From: Allostella vacuolata
GTDB taxonomy: Bacteria > Pseudomonadota > Alphaproteobacteria > ATCC43930 > Allostellaceae
Reading direction: 5' to 3'
Assembly: GCA_006739055.1 (NCBI GenBank)
Contig: AP019702.1
Span: 2,321,001 to 2,385,000, forward strand
DNA: 64,000 bases
The notes under the pieces are model-generated. The model was given only the letters and a program-made list of their open reading frames with translations, was not told where the DNA came from and did not search any database. Both the position numbers and the translations under genes were made by a program. Positions 44,475-52,099 of the stretch are shown piece after piece (the stretch's first letter is position 1; the number at the start of each line of letters is the position of its first letter).

Positions 44475-46649
44475 TTAGGGCAGGGACCCGCCTGAAGGAA
44501 CCGTGCCGGCGCGGCCCCCGCCCGACAGGCGGCGGCCGGCGCGGAAATTCCAGGCCAGGATCGGGATCAGCACCGCGCAGGAGACGAGGTGCAGCACCCG
44601 CTCGTTGGGCCACAGGAGACCCAGGAAGCACCCGGCCAGGACGATGCGCAGCGGCCAGGGGATCGGGGCCTCGCCGTAGCCTTCCCAGGCGGCGGCGAAG
44701 GCATAGAGCGCCAGCGCGCAATAGATCGACAGTTCCAGGTCGATCCAGAAGCTGTTGCCGAGGTAGGGCGTGTAGGCGAACAGCAGGGGCACGATGTAGA
44801 TGCCCTTGGCGAGGCGCCAGGCGGTGAAGCCGGTCGCCATCGGCGGCCCCTTGGCGATGGCCGCCGCCGCGAAGGCGGCCAGGCAGACCGGGGGCGTCAC
44901 GTTGGAGTCCTGGCTCAGCCAGAAGATGACGAGGTGGGCCGCCAGCATCGCCGCGGCGACCGCCTGCGGCAGCACGGTCTGGTCGATCACCATGCGCTTC
45001 ATCTCGGCCGGAACCCGGTCGAGCAGAGCCGCCGCCGCGGCCGAATCCATGGGCTGGCCGATCGCCCCCATCTGGTCCGGGGCGACCAGCATCAGCACCG
45101 CCTTGACGCTGTCGGCGATCTGGCCGGAGGCGATCGCGGCGACGATGTCCTGGCGCAGGATCAGGTCGGCGAGCGCCGGGGCGGACAGCGTCGCCAGGAC
45201 GATGTAGGCCGCGGTGACCGGCAGCCCCATACCCAGCACCAGCGAGGCGATGGCGATCAGGATCAGGGCGATCAGCAGGTTGTTGCCGGCCCAGTGGTTG
45301 ATCATCAGCGAGAAGGTGTTGCCGAGGCCGGTGGTGGTGACCGCGTTGATGACGATCCCGATCGCCACCAGCAGCACGGCGGTGAGGATCATGTTCTTGG
45401 AACCGGTGGCGAGCGCGTCCAGGATCCCGAGCGGCCCGATCTTCTTCGGGGAAGCCCAGGACGCAACGATGACCGCGACGATGCCGAATCCGGCGGCGTA
45501 GGCCGGCGAGTATCCGGCGATCAGCATCCCGACCAGGACCGCGATCGGCGCGAAGAAGGAGATCGCGCCGTCCTTCACGACCTTGAAGAGCGGCGGCGGG
45601 TTCTCGTCGACCAGCGAGAGGTTGTGCTTCTTGGCCTCGATGCGGACGTAGAAGCCGACCGACAGGAAATAGAGCATGGCCGGCATCACCGACACGGCCG
45701 CGATGTAGAGGTAGTCGATCTGCAGGTAGCTCGCCATGACGAAGGCGCCGGCGCCCATAACGGGCGGCATGATCTGGCCGCCGGTCGAGGCGGTGGCCTC
45801 CACCGCGCCAGCGAAGCGCGGGGAATAGCCCGCCCGCTTCATGAGCGGGATGGTGACGACGCCGGTCGACACCACGTTGGCGACGGCGGAGCCCGATATG
45901 GTGCCGAACAGCGCCGAGCCGATCACCGCGACGAAGCCGGGGCCGCCGGCGAGCCGGCCGGCGATGGCGCGGGCGAAGTCGATGATGAAGTCGCCGGCGC
46001 CCGAGCGCATCAGGAAGGCGCCGAACAGGATGAACATGACGATGTCGCGGGCACCGATCTGGGCGACGTTGCCCAGCATGCCGTCGTCCGTATAGAAGCC
46101 GCGGAACAGCATCGTCTCGACCGACAGGCCGGGGAAGGTCAGCATGCCCGGGACGTACCGGCCCCACACCGTCACGTAGGTGAAGAACAGGACGATGATG
46201 ATCGGGATGGTGTTGCCGGTCGTGCGGCGGGTGAACTCGATCGCCAGCAGGGCGGCGACCGAGGTCATCACCCAGTCGATCGGCAGGAACTGGGAGGCCC
46301 GGGCATAGAAGGCGGTTTCGCCCAGGATCAGATAGAGGAAGCAGCCGACCGCCAGCAGTCCGAGCACGGCATCCAGCGCCAGTGCCGCCCGCCGGCCGCC
46401 CTCGGTCCGGGCATGCCATGCCGGGTAGACCAGGGCGCACAGGAGCCCGAAGGCGCCGAAATGGAACGCCGCCAGATGCAGTTCCGACGGCGTGGCCAGG
46501 GTGTTGAGATAGATGTGGGCAAGCGCGACGGCGACGCCGAGCCCCTGGATGATCCAGCGAAGCGGCCCTGCGGCCCCGCGGGTGAGCAGCCCGGCACCGC
46601 CTTCGCGGTCGGCCGCGACCGTGCCGGTTGCGGGTTCGGTCGCGGCCAT
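44475..46649 (-). CDS. TRAP transporter permease, fused DctQM type
   Basis: Integral membrane protein of 724 residues in which the small (DctQ-like, ~4 helices) and large (DctM-like, ~12 helices) TRAP subunits are fused. This is the usual form for TAXI-partnered transporters. The DctM signature region is visible as FAGAVEATASTGGQIMPPVM followed by GAGAFVMASYL, and the repeat-like LGMGLPVTAAYIVLATLSAP lies in the second half. It uses an ion gradient rather than ATP. The TAXI binding-protein gene lies 22 bases upstream on the same strand, so both are co-expressed. Confidence 0.93.
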   Translation of the reverse strand: MAATEPATGTVAADREGGAGLLTRGAAGPLRWIIQGLGVAVALAHIYLNTLATPSELHLAAFHFGAFGLLCALVYPAWHARTEGGRRAALALDAVLGLLAVGCFLYLILGETAFYARASQFLPIDWVMTSVAALLAIEFTRRTTGNTIPIIIVLFFTYVTVWGRYVPGMLTFPGLSVETMLFRGFYTDDGMLGNVAQIGARDIVMFILFGAFLMRSGAGDFIIDFARAIAGRLAGGPGFVAVIGSALFGTISGSAVANVVSTGVVTIPLMKRAGYSPRFAGAVEATASTGGQIMPPVMGAGAFVMASYLQIDYLYIAAVSVMPAMLYFLSVGFYVRIEAKKHNLSLVDENPPPLFKVVKDGAISFFAPIAVLVGMLIAGYSPAYAAGFGIVAVIVASWASPKKIGPLGILDALATGSKNMILTAVLLVAIGIVINAVTTTGLGNTFSLMINHWAGNNLLIALILIAIASLVLGMGLPVTAAYIVLATLSAPALADLILRQDIVAAIASGQIADSVKAVLMLVAPDQMGAIGQPMDSAAAAALLDRVPAEMKRMVIDQTVLPQAVAAAMLAAHLVIFWLSQDSNVTPPVCLAAFAAAAIAKGPPMATGFTAWRLAKGIYIVPLLFAYTPYLGNSFWIDLELSIYCALALYAFAAAWEGYGEAPIPWPLRIVLAGCFLGLLWPNERVLHLVSCAVLIPILAWNFRAGRRLSGGGRAGTVPSGGSLP

Positions 46650-46671
46650 CGGCCCGCTCCGCCGGTGCCGA

Positions 46672-47691
46672 TCAGTTCTCGATCAGGTGCGCCGGGATCG
46701 TCAGGCCCTTCTCGCGGTAGAACCGGATGGCGCCCTTGTGCAGCGGCAGCGGCACCCCGGACATCGCCCGCTCGAGCGTCATCTCCTTGGTCGAGGCATG
46801 GATGTTGTAGAGGAAAGGCAGGTTCTCGTAGATCGTCTTGGTGATCAGGTAGACGTCGTTCTCCGGCAGTGCGTCGTTGACCGCCAGGAAGTTGACGTAG
46901 GCCGAGGTCTTCACGTCCCGGTCGAGGCCCGGATAGGTGCCGGCCTTGATCGTGTAGTGGTAGAAGAGGCCGGTCCCGCCATCGAGCTTCTTCAGCTCTT
47001 CGTCGGTGACCTCGAGGAGCGTGGCGTCCTTGGCCGACTTGGCGAACACCTGGGTGACCGACGCGACCGGGATGCCGGCGGAGGCGTTGGTGCCGTCGAT
47101 CTGCCCGTTGCTGAAGCTGTCCCCGCTCGGCCCATAGCCCTGGTAGACGAGGTCGAACTTCGTGTAGTCGACGCCCAGACTAGGAAACATGAATTTGTTC
47201 AGGGATTCGAGTCCGGAGTTGCGCGCGCCGATCGAATATTTGCGGCCGTAGAGCAGTTTCAGGTCTTCGAGCGTGCCGGTCTTGGTCAGCGACTTGCGCT
47301 GGATGTGATGGTCGACGTTGGCCCACAGGCTGGTGATGCCGCGCAGGTGGCGCTGCGGGCCGACCTGGGCGAACTCGTCCTTGCCGAGCCAGGCGTTGCG
47401 CGCCACGAGCCCGAGGATGATCGCCAGCTGCGCCTGATTCTCGCGCATCAGCTTGACGTTCTCGGTCGAGCCGGCCGAGCTGATCGCCGAGATGTCGATC
47501 TTCTCGGTCGTCTGCAGCTTCACCTTGGCCAGCGTCGCCAGGGCGACTCCGACCGGGTAGTAGGTGCCGCCGGTGGTGGCCGTGCTCAGAATGTATGAGC
47601 GCGGCGCCTGGGCGAGCGCCGGGCCGCAGGCCAGGCTCCCGGCGACGATGGTGGCGACCGCAATCAGCCTGGGCGAAATATGCCGCTTCAT
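46672..47691 (-). CDS. TAXI-family TRAP transporter solute-binding protein
   Basis: Periplasmic binding protein of 339 residues. The signal peptide covers about residues 1-27 (ends GPALAQA). The TAXI hallmark ILSTATTGGTYYPVGVALAT follows at once, then NVKLMRENQAQLAIILGLVA and YSIGARNSGLESLNKFMF. TAXI proteins bind carboxylates such as glutamate or 2-oxoglutarate. It is the first gene of the minus-strand run, so the transcript probably starts in the 47692-47830 gap. Ligand is presumably the substrate of the downstream deacylase and acyl-CoA enzymes. Confidence 0.93.
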   Translation of the reverse strand: MKRHISPRLIAVATIVAGSLACGPALAQAPRSYILSTATTGGTYYPVGVALATLAKVKLQTTEKIDISAISSAGSTENVKLMRENQAQLAIILGLVARNAWLGKDEFAQVGPQRHLRGITSLWANVDHHIQRKSLTKTGTLEDLKLLYGRKYSIGARNSGLESLNKFMFPSLGVDYTKFDLVYQGYGPSGDSFSNGQIDGTNASAGIPVASVTQVFAKSAKDATLLEVTDEELKKLDGGTGLFYHYTIKAGTYPGLDRDVKTSAYVNFLAVNDALPENDVYLITKTIYENLPFLYNIHASTKEMTLERAMSGVPLPLHKGAIRFYREKGLTIPAHLIEN

Positions 47692-47830
47692 CCGCTTCCT
47701 CCCTGGTTTGCGGCGGGCCGGGGCCGGCCTGCCGCAACGGTTTCCTCGCGGGCTCTGCCTCGTTGGACAGGCCTCGTTCTGAACAACTGGCTAACATCGA
47801 ACCCGGCGGGCGATCAACCCGCGCGGATGC

Positions 47831-48193
47831 TCAACCAGGCCGAATATGGATGAACCGGGGATCGTCCGGCGTGCCTTCCAGGGGGGCCGCCGGACGCCAG
47901 GTGACCACCCGTTCGATCTCGGCCGCCAGCGCCAGGTCGCGGCCCGTGATGCCGCCGGACTCGTGGGTGTCCAGGCGCACCGTCAGCCGGTCGTAGGCAA
48001 GGGTCAGGGTGGGATGGTGCCAGGCGGCCTCGGCCAGGTGGGCGACGGCGCCGGCGGCCAGCATCGTCGCCTTCCAGCCGCCGGTTCGGTAGGTGCGGGT
48101 GATCGCCCTCCCGTCGCGGCTCCAGGCGGCCAGCGCGCCCGACAGCGCGGCATCCACGGCATCGTCGGCCAGGGTCGGCGGCGGGGTGCGCAT
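47831..48193 (-). CDS. phhB: Pterin-4a-carbinolamine dehydratase (PhhB)
   Basis: Enzyme of 120 residues that dehydrates 4a-hydroxytetrahydropterin, recycling the cofactor of aromatic amino acid hydroxylases. The substrate-pocket motif EAAWHHPTLTLAYDRLTVRL then DTHESGGIT fits the PCD/DCoH family, with the histidine pair and distal His visible. Fifteen bases separate it from the dihydroneopterin aldolase gene on the same strand, forming a small pterin operon. No phenylalanine hydroxylase gene is visible here. Confidence 0.9.
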   Translation of the reverse strand: MRTPPPTLADDAVDAALSGALAAWSRDGRAITRTYRTGGWKATMLAAGAVAHLAEAAWHHPTLTLAYDRLTVRLDTHESGGITGRDLALAAEIERVVTWRPAAPLEGTPDDPRFIHIRPG

Positions 48194-48208
48194 CGGCTGT
48201 CCTTCGCT

Positions 48209-48577
48209 TCAGGGATCGCGGCTGCGCTCGATCTCGACCCCGACCACGGCGCCGGCGAAGACGTCGAGCTTCTCGACCCGGACGGTGACGCGGACGGCCC
48301 GCGGGTCCGCGAGCGACAGGGCCGCGATCCGCTCGGCCAGGGTCTCGGCCAGGTTGAAATGGGTGTCGGCGACCAGGGCCTGGGTGCCGGCGACGATGTC
48401 GCCGTAGGAGATGACGCGCTTCAGCGCATCCTCCGGGTGGCCCGGATCGATCCGGGCCACCAGCGTCACGTTGACCCGGATCCGCTGCTTGGCGTGATGT
48501 TCGTGGGCGAAGGCGCCGATCGATGCCGCGAGCACGAGATCGCGGACCAGGATCCGGTAGGGGGCGTCAGTGGACAT
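48209..48577 (-). CDS. folB: Dihydroneopterin aldolase (FolB)
   Basis: Enzyme of 122 residues of folate synthesis that converts dihydroneopterin to 6-hydroxymethyl-dihydropterin and glycolaldehyde. The tunnelling-fold pattern is visible: ILVRDLVLAASIGAFAHEHH (catalytic and substrate residues), ISYGDIVAG and NLAETLAERIAAL with the pterin-anchoring glutamate. It is upstream of phhB in the same direction and divergent from the broken DUF599 gene. Confidence 0.91.
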   Translation of the reverse strand: MSTDAPYRILVRDLVLAASIGAFAHEHHAKQRIRVNVTLVARIDPGHPEDALKRVISYGDIVAGTQALVADTHFNLAETLAERIAALSLADPRAVRVTVRVEKLDVFAGAVVGVEIERSRDP

Positions 48578-48675
48578 GATGGCCGAACATGGTCCGCGGC
48601 GCGCCGATGCTCAAGCGCCATCCCGCGATAGGATCCCCTGGCGCCCCGGCCCCGATTGCGGAAAGCTCGCCTGCC

Positions 48676-48857
48676 ATGACCATCTCGATCCTCGACGGCG
48701 CGGCCTTCGCCTGCTTCGTGCTGGCCTGGGGCGGCTATGCCTATGTCGCCGACCATAGCGGCTGGGCCCAGGGCAACCTCATCACCACCGTCCACGCCCT
48801 GCGCCGACGCTGGATGGAGGAGGCGCTGCGCCGCGAGAACCGCATCGGGGACACTAG
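48676..48857 (+). pseudogene. DUF599 membrane protein gene truncated by IS insertion
   Basis: The N-terminal ~60 residues of a DUF599-type protein remain: one hydrophobic helix (LDGAAFACFVLAWGGYAYVA) and the conserved basic stretch LRRRWMEEALRRENRIGD. Reading then enters the IS element and ends 16 codons later. Normal family members are over 200 residues with more membrane helices. Beyond the IS there are only about 60 bases before the osmC-like gene and no trace of the missing part, so the rest was probably deleted. It is presumably non-functional. Confidence 0.72.
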
Positions 48858-49653
48858 GTCACCGACTCATAATGACGTAGCCAAATTCTGGTGGCTGCGA
48901 GCTTGACGAGGGCGAGGTAGTTTTCGGGGTGCTTCTCGAAGCGGGTGGCTACGGCGCGGAAGTGCTTGAGCTTGCTGAAGAAGCGCTCGACGAGGTTGCG
49001 GTAGCGGTAGAGGAAGGGACTGAAGGCGACAGTGGCCTTGCGGTTGCGCTTGGGCTTGACGCAGGCCCAGGCGCCTCGATCGGCCAGCGCCTGGCGCAGG
49101 GCATTGGAATCGTAGGCGCGGTCGGCCAGCAGGATCTGCCCCTCTTTCATTCCGTCCAGCATGTCGGCCGCACTGCGGCCGTCATGCGCCTGCCCCGGCG
49201 TCAGCTTCACGGCGACGGGCCGCCCCTCGGCATCGACCAAGGCATGGATCTTCGTCGTCAGCCCACCTCGCGAGCGCCCCATGCATCGGGGGTCAGGAAC
49301 GTCCCCGCAGGTGGCTTCCGGCCCCCCTTTTTACCGTTCGCACCGTGCTGGTGGACGCGGATCGAAGAGCTGTCGATCATCTGGAGGTCCCCGTCGTAGG
49401 CCGCCGAAACCGCCGCGAAGATGCGATCCCAGACCCCCAGCTTGCGCCACCGGACGAAGCGGTTGTAGCAGGTCGTCGCCGGCCCGTAGCGCTCCGGGAT
49501 GTCCGCCCACGGCGAACCCGTCCGCAGCCGCCAGTAGATGCCGTTCAGCACCCGGCGGTCGTCCACGCGCGGCACTCCGCGCGGCTTGTTCGGCAACAGC
49601 AGCTCAATGATCGACCACTCGAAGTCCGTGATCTCGTACCGGCGAGGCTTCAT
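48854..49653 (-). CDS. IS5-family transposase made by programmed -1 frameshift
   Basis: Two frames together encode a DDE transposase of about 266 residues. The first (49653-49258) has the N-terminal helical domain and the first catalytic Asp in MIDSSSIRVH. The second (49282-48854) has the second Asp in LLADRAYDS and the Glu in NLVERFFSKLKHFRAVATRF. The frames join at a run of five A and six G bases; a -1 slip at G-GGG-GGC (49327-49321) reads through as PEATCGDVPDPRCMGRSRGG, the conserved family sequence. The stop TAG lies in the flanking CTAG target rather than in the element. Confidence 0.88.
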
Positions 49654-49721
49654 CCATACTCTCCCTCGCCAGAGGGAATCACGACAGCCCTCAAACCGCT
49701 ACCCGTTTATGAGTGCGTGAC
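48858..49721 (-). mobile_element. IS5-family insertion sequence (IS427-like group), ~864 bp
   Basis: Terminal inverted repeats GTCACCGACTCATAA (48858-48872) and TTATGAGTGCGTGAC (49707-49721) match at 13 of 15 positions. CTAG occurs directly outside both ends (48854-48857, 49722-49725), the target duplication expected for this group. One transposase split into two overlapping frames fills it. Both ends and the catalytic residues look intact, so it may still be mobile. Confidence 0.88.
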
Positions 49722-49784
49722 CTAGTAGCGCAATATCCGCCGTCGTGCATTTCCTTCCGCCCCATCCGCAACCGGAGGCAGATC

Positions 49785-50243
49785 ATGAGCAGCTACGAAG
49801 CCGAGATCCTGTGGCAGCGCGGCGACCAGGCCTTCTCCGACGGGCGTTACAGCCGCGGGCACGAGTGGCGCTTCGACGGCGGGGCGGTGGTGCCGGCCTC
49901 GTCCTCGCCGCATGTCGTGCGGGTGCCCTATTCGGTGGCCGCCAACGTCGACCCGGAGGAGGCCTTCGTGGCCGCGCTGTCGAGCTGCCACATGCTCTTC
50001 TTCCTCAATCTGGCCCAGAAGCGCGGGATCGTGGTCGATCAGTATCGCGATGTCGCCGTCGGCCACATGGAGAAGAACGCGGCCGGCCGCATGGCCATGA
50101 CCCGCGTCGTCCTGCGGCCGGAGATCGCCTATGCCGGCGCAGCGCCGTCGCCGGAGACCGAGGCCGAGCTCCACCATGAAAGCCACGAGCTCTGCTTCAT
50201 CGCCAACTCGGTGACGACCGAGGTGACCGTCGAGCCGCGATAA
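49785..50243 (+). CDS. OsmC/Ohr-family peroxiredoxin-like protein
   Basis: OsmC-family protein of 152 residues. Both redox cysteines are present, Cys68 in AALSSCHMLFFL and Cys137 in HESHELCFIANS. The family reduces organic hydroperoxides using these thiols. The sequence resembles the general OsmC subgroup rather than classical Ohr. The ATG at 49785 has GGAGG 8 bases upstream. It begins 60 bases after the IS element, which may have altered its promoter region. It belongs to a local stress group with the lipocalin gene. Confidence 0.87.
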   Translation: MSSYEAEILWQRGDQAFSDGRYSRGHEWRFDGGAVVPASSSPHVVRVPYSVAANVDPEEAFVAALSSCHMLFFLNLAQKRGIVVDQYRDVAVGHMEKNAAGRMAMTRVVLRPEIAYAGAAPSPETEAELHHESHELCFIANSVTTEVTVEPR

Positions 50244-50252
50244 GGGGCCGGC

Positions 50253-50278
50253 GGAACGATCCGATCCCGCCTGCCGTT
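50253..50278 (+). promoter_or_regulatory. EcfG-type general stress promoter (GGAAC-N17-CGTT)
   Basis: GGAAC at 50253-50257 and CGTT at 50275-50278 are separated by 17 bases, an exact match to the known alphaproteobacterial EcfG consensus (GGAAC-N16/17-CGTT). It lies 36 bases before the lipocalin start, a good distance for a promoter. The -10 part sits in the 5' arm of a hairpin (50266-50275 with 50294-50302), which the transcript itself would not contain in full. Confidence 0.65.
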
Positions 50279-50314
50279 CGTATCGCGCGAATAGGCAGCG
50301 GGAAGGGTTCGGGC

Positions 50315-50887
50315 ATGGCACGGATGGCGGCGGTTGTGGCGGTCGCGATGGCGACCCTGGCGGGGGCGGCGACCGCACGGGCGGAGCAATCGGCCGTGCC
50401 GGTCGTCCAGGGCGTCGACCTGCTGCGCTATTCCGGCCGCTGGCACGAGATTGCGGCGATCCCGGCCTGGTTCCAGCGCAAGTGCGCGGCCGACACCACG
50501 GCCGACTATGCGCCCGCCGCCGACGGGCGGATCACCGTGGTCAATGCCTGCCGCGAGGCGGACGGGACCCTGCGGGAAGCGACCGGCACGGCGCGGCCGG
50601 TCGGCCAGCCGGGCGAGGGCAAGCTGGTCGTGACCTTCCTGTCGGTGTTCGGCATCCCGGTATGGCTGGCGGGCGGCGACTACTGGATCATGGCGCTCGA
50701 CCCGGACTATCGCTGGTCGCTGGTCGGCCACCCGACGCGCGACTATGCCTGGATCCTGTCGCGCACGCCGACCCTGCCCATGGAGACGCTGGTCGACCTG
50801 CGCCAGCGGCTGTCGGCGGCCGGCTACGACCCCTGTCGGCTGATCGTCACCGCCGACCCGCGGCGCCAACGCCTCTGCGATCTGTAG
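50315..50887 (+). CDS. Bacterial lipocalin (Blc-like), exported
   Basis: Lipocalin of 190 residues that probably carries a lipid or other hydrophobic ligand in the envelope. The signature G-x-W is in YSGRWHEIAAIPAWFQRKC (Trp43). The later GDYWIMALDPDYRWSLVGHP and DYAWILSRTPTLPMETLVDL match Blc. A signal peptide spans residues ~1-23 (ends TARA); no lipobox is seen, so it is soluble rather than membrane-anchored, unlike E. coli Blc. An exact EcfG-type promoter lies upstream, suggesting stress induction. It converges on moaA with a 6-base gap. Confidence 0.9.
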   Translation: MARMAAVVAVAMATLAGAATARAEQSAVPVVQGVDLLRYSGRWHEIAAIPAWFQRKCAADTTADYAPAADGRITVVNACREADGTLREATGTARPVGQPGEGKLVVTFLSVFGIPVWLAGGDYWIMALDPDYRWSLVGHPTRDYAWILSRTPTLPMETLVDLRQRLSAAGYDPCRLIVTADPRRQRLCDL

Positions 50888-50893
50888 GAAGCC

Positions 50894-51919
50894 TCAGCCG
50901 CCGGTCACGCTCATGTGGCGGGAGACGGCGGCGGTCTTGCGGCGCCGGTCGATGATGAAGTCGTGGCCCTTGGGCTTGCGGGCGATGGCCGCCCGGATCG
51001 CCGCTTCGAGCGCAGCCTCGTCGTCGGTCGCGCGCAGCGGCTGGCGCAGGTCGGCCGCATCCTCCTGGCCGAGGCACATATAGAGCGTCCCGGTGCAGGT
51101 CAGCCGCACGCGGTTGCAGCTTTCGCAGAAATTGTGGGTGAGCGGCGTGATGAAGCCGAGCCTCTGCCCGGTCTCGCGCACCGTGTAGTAGCGCGCCGGC
51201 CCGCCGGTCTTGTGGTCGCTCTCGTCCAGCGTCCAGTTCTGCTGCAGTCTGGCCCGGACCATCGACAGGGGCAGGTACTGGTCGAGCCGGGCGTCGCCGC
51301 CCAGTTCGCCGAGCGGCATGACCTCGATCAGGACCAGGTCGAAGCCCTCGTCGCCGCACCAGGCGATCATCCGGTCGAGCTCGTCGTCATTGACGCCCTT
51401 GAGCGCGACCGCGTTGATCTTGATCTTCAGCCCCGCCGCCTTGGCCGCGGCCACGCCTTCCAGCACCTGGTCGAGGCGGCCCCAGCGGGTGATGGCGGCG
51501 AACTTGCCGCGGTCCAGCGTGTCGATCGAGACGTTGATCCGCTTGACGCCGCAGGCCGCCAGCTCGGCCGCGTGCTTCGCGAGCTGGCTGCCGTTGGTGG
51601 TGACGGTCAGCTCGTCCAGCGCGCCCGATCCCAGATGGCGCGACAGGCCGCGCACCAGGCTCATCACGTTGCGCCGCACCAGCGGCTCGCCGCCGGTCAG
51701 CCGCAGCCGGCGCACGCCCAGTCGCACGAAGGCGCTGCACAGCCGGTCCAGCTCCTCCAGGCTCAGGATCTCCGCCTTGGGGAGGAACGTCATGTCCTCG
51801 GCCATGCAGTAGAGGCAGCGGAAATCGCACCGGTCGGTCACCGAGACGCGCAGATAGTCGATGCGCCGGGCGAACGGGTCGATCAGCGGGGCCGCGGTGT
51901 GGGGGGCGGTCATCGTCAT
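50894..51919 (-). CDS. moaA: GTP 3',8-cyclase MoaA
   Basis: Radical SAM enzyme of 341 residues for the first step of molybdenum cofactor synthesis, cyclising GTP. The N-terminal SAM cluster is C31-x3-C35-x2-C38 in [11 protein letters not shown]. The C-terminal GTP-binding cluster is in [19 protein letters not shown] (C-x2-C-x13-C). The protein ends in Gly-Gly (SVTGG), required for activity in characterised MoaA. No moaC or other moa genes are adjacent. It would supply the cofactor for the Mo hydroxylase encoded at 59168-61492. Confidence 0.95.
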   Translation of the reverse strand: MTMTAPHTAAPLIDPFARRIDYLRVSVTDRCDFRCLYCMAEDMTFLPKAEILSLEELDRLCSAFVRLGVRRLRLTGGEPLVRRNVMSLVRGLSRHLGSGALDELTVTTNGSQLAKHAAELAACGVKRINVSIDTLDRGKFAAITRWGRLDQVLEGVAAAKAAGLKIKINAVALKGVNDDELDRMIAWCGDEGFDLVLIEVMPLGELGGDARLDQYLPLSMVRARLQQNWTLDESDHKTGGPARYYTVRETGQRLGFITPLTHNFCESCNRVRLTCTGTLYMCLGQEDAADLRQPLRATDDEAALEAAIRAAIARKPKGHDFIIDRRRKTAAVSRHMSVTGG

Positions 51920-52099
51920 ATCCGGTTAGATATAATGCTCCGGGGCCCGGCCTGCAAAGGGGGTGCTGCGGCGGAATGCCGCCGCCGGCCGGATCCGGCC
52001 GGGACGATGGCCCGCCGCGCGGAAACGTGACACATTCGCGGCAGAACACGACATGATCCGCATTCGCATCACCGCCCCCGCGTCCTGGAGCGCCGCCCG

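Noticed and set aside
48854-49653. Two separate transposase genes or a frameshifted dead transposase
   Set aside because: The overlap holds a G-run slippery site, and the -1 reading restores conserved family sequence, which is the normal expression mode of this group.
51931-51936. TATAAT hexamer on the plus strand between moaA and the permease gene
   Set aside because: No acceptable -35 sequence lies 16-18 bases upstream, and sigma-70 boxes in this kind of genome rarely match the E. coli consensus, so a single hexamer is not enough.
51920-52099. Possible molybdenum cofactor riboswitch before moaA
   Set aside because: The region has a GCGGCGG-AATG-CCGCCGC hairpin (51968-51985) and a GGCCGGATCCGGCC palindrome, but not the conserved pattern expected for the Moco motif. 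It could equally belong to the divergent permease gene.
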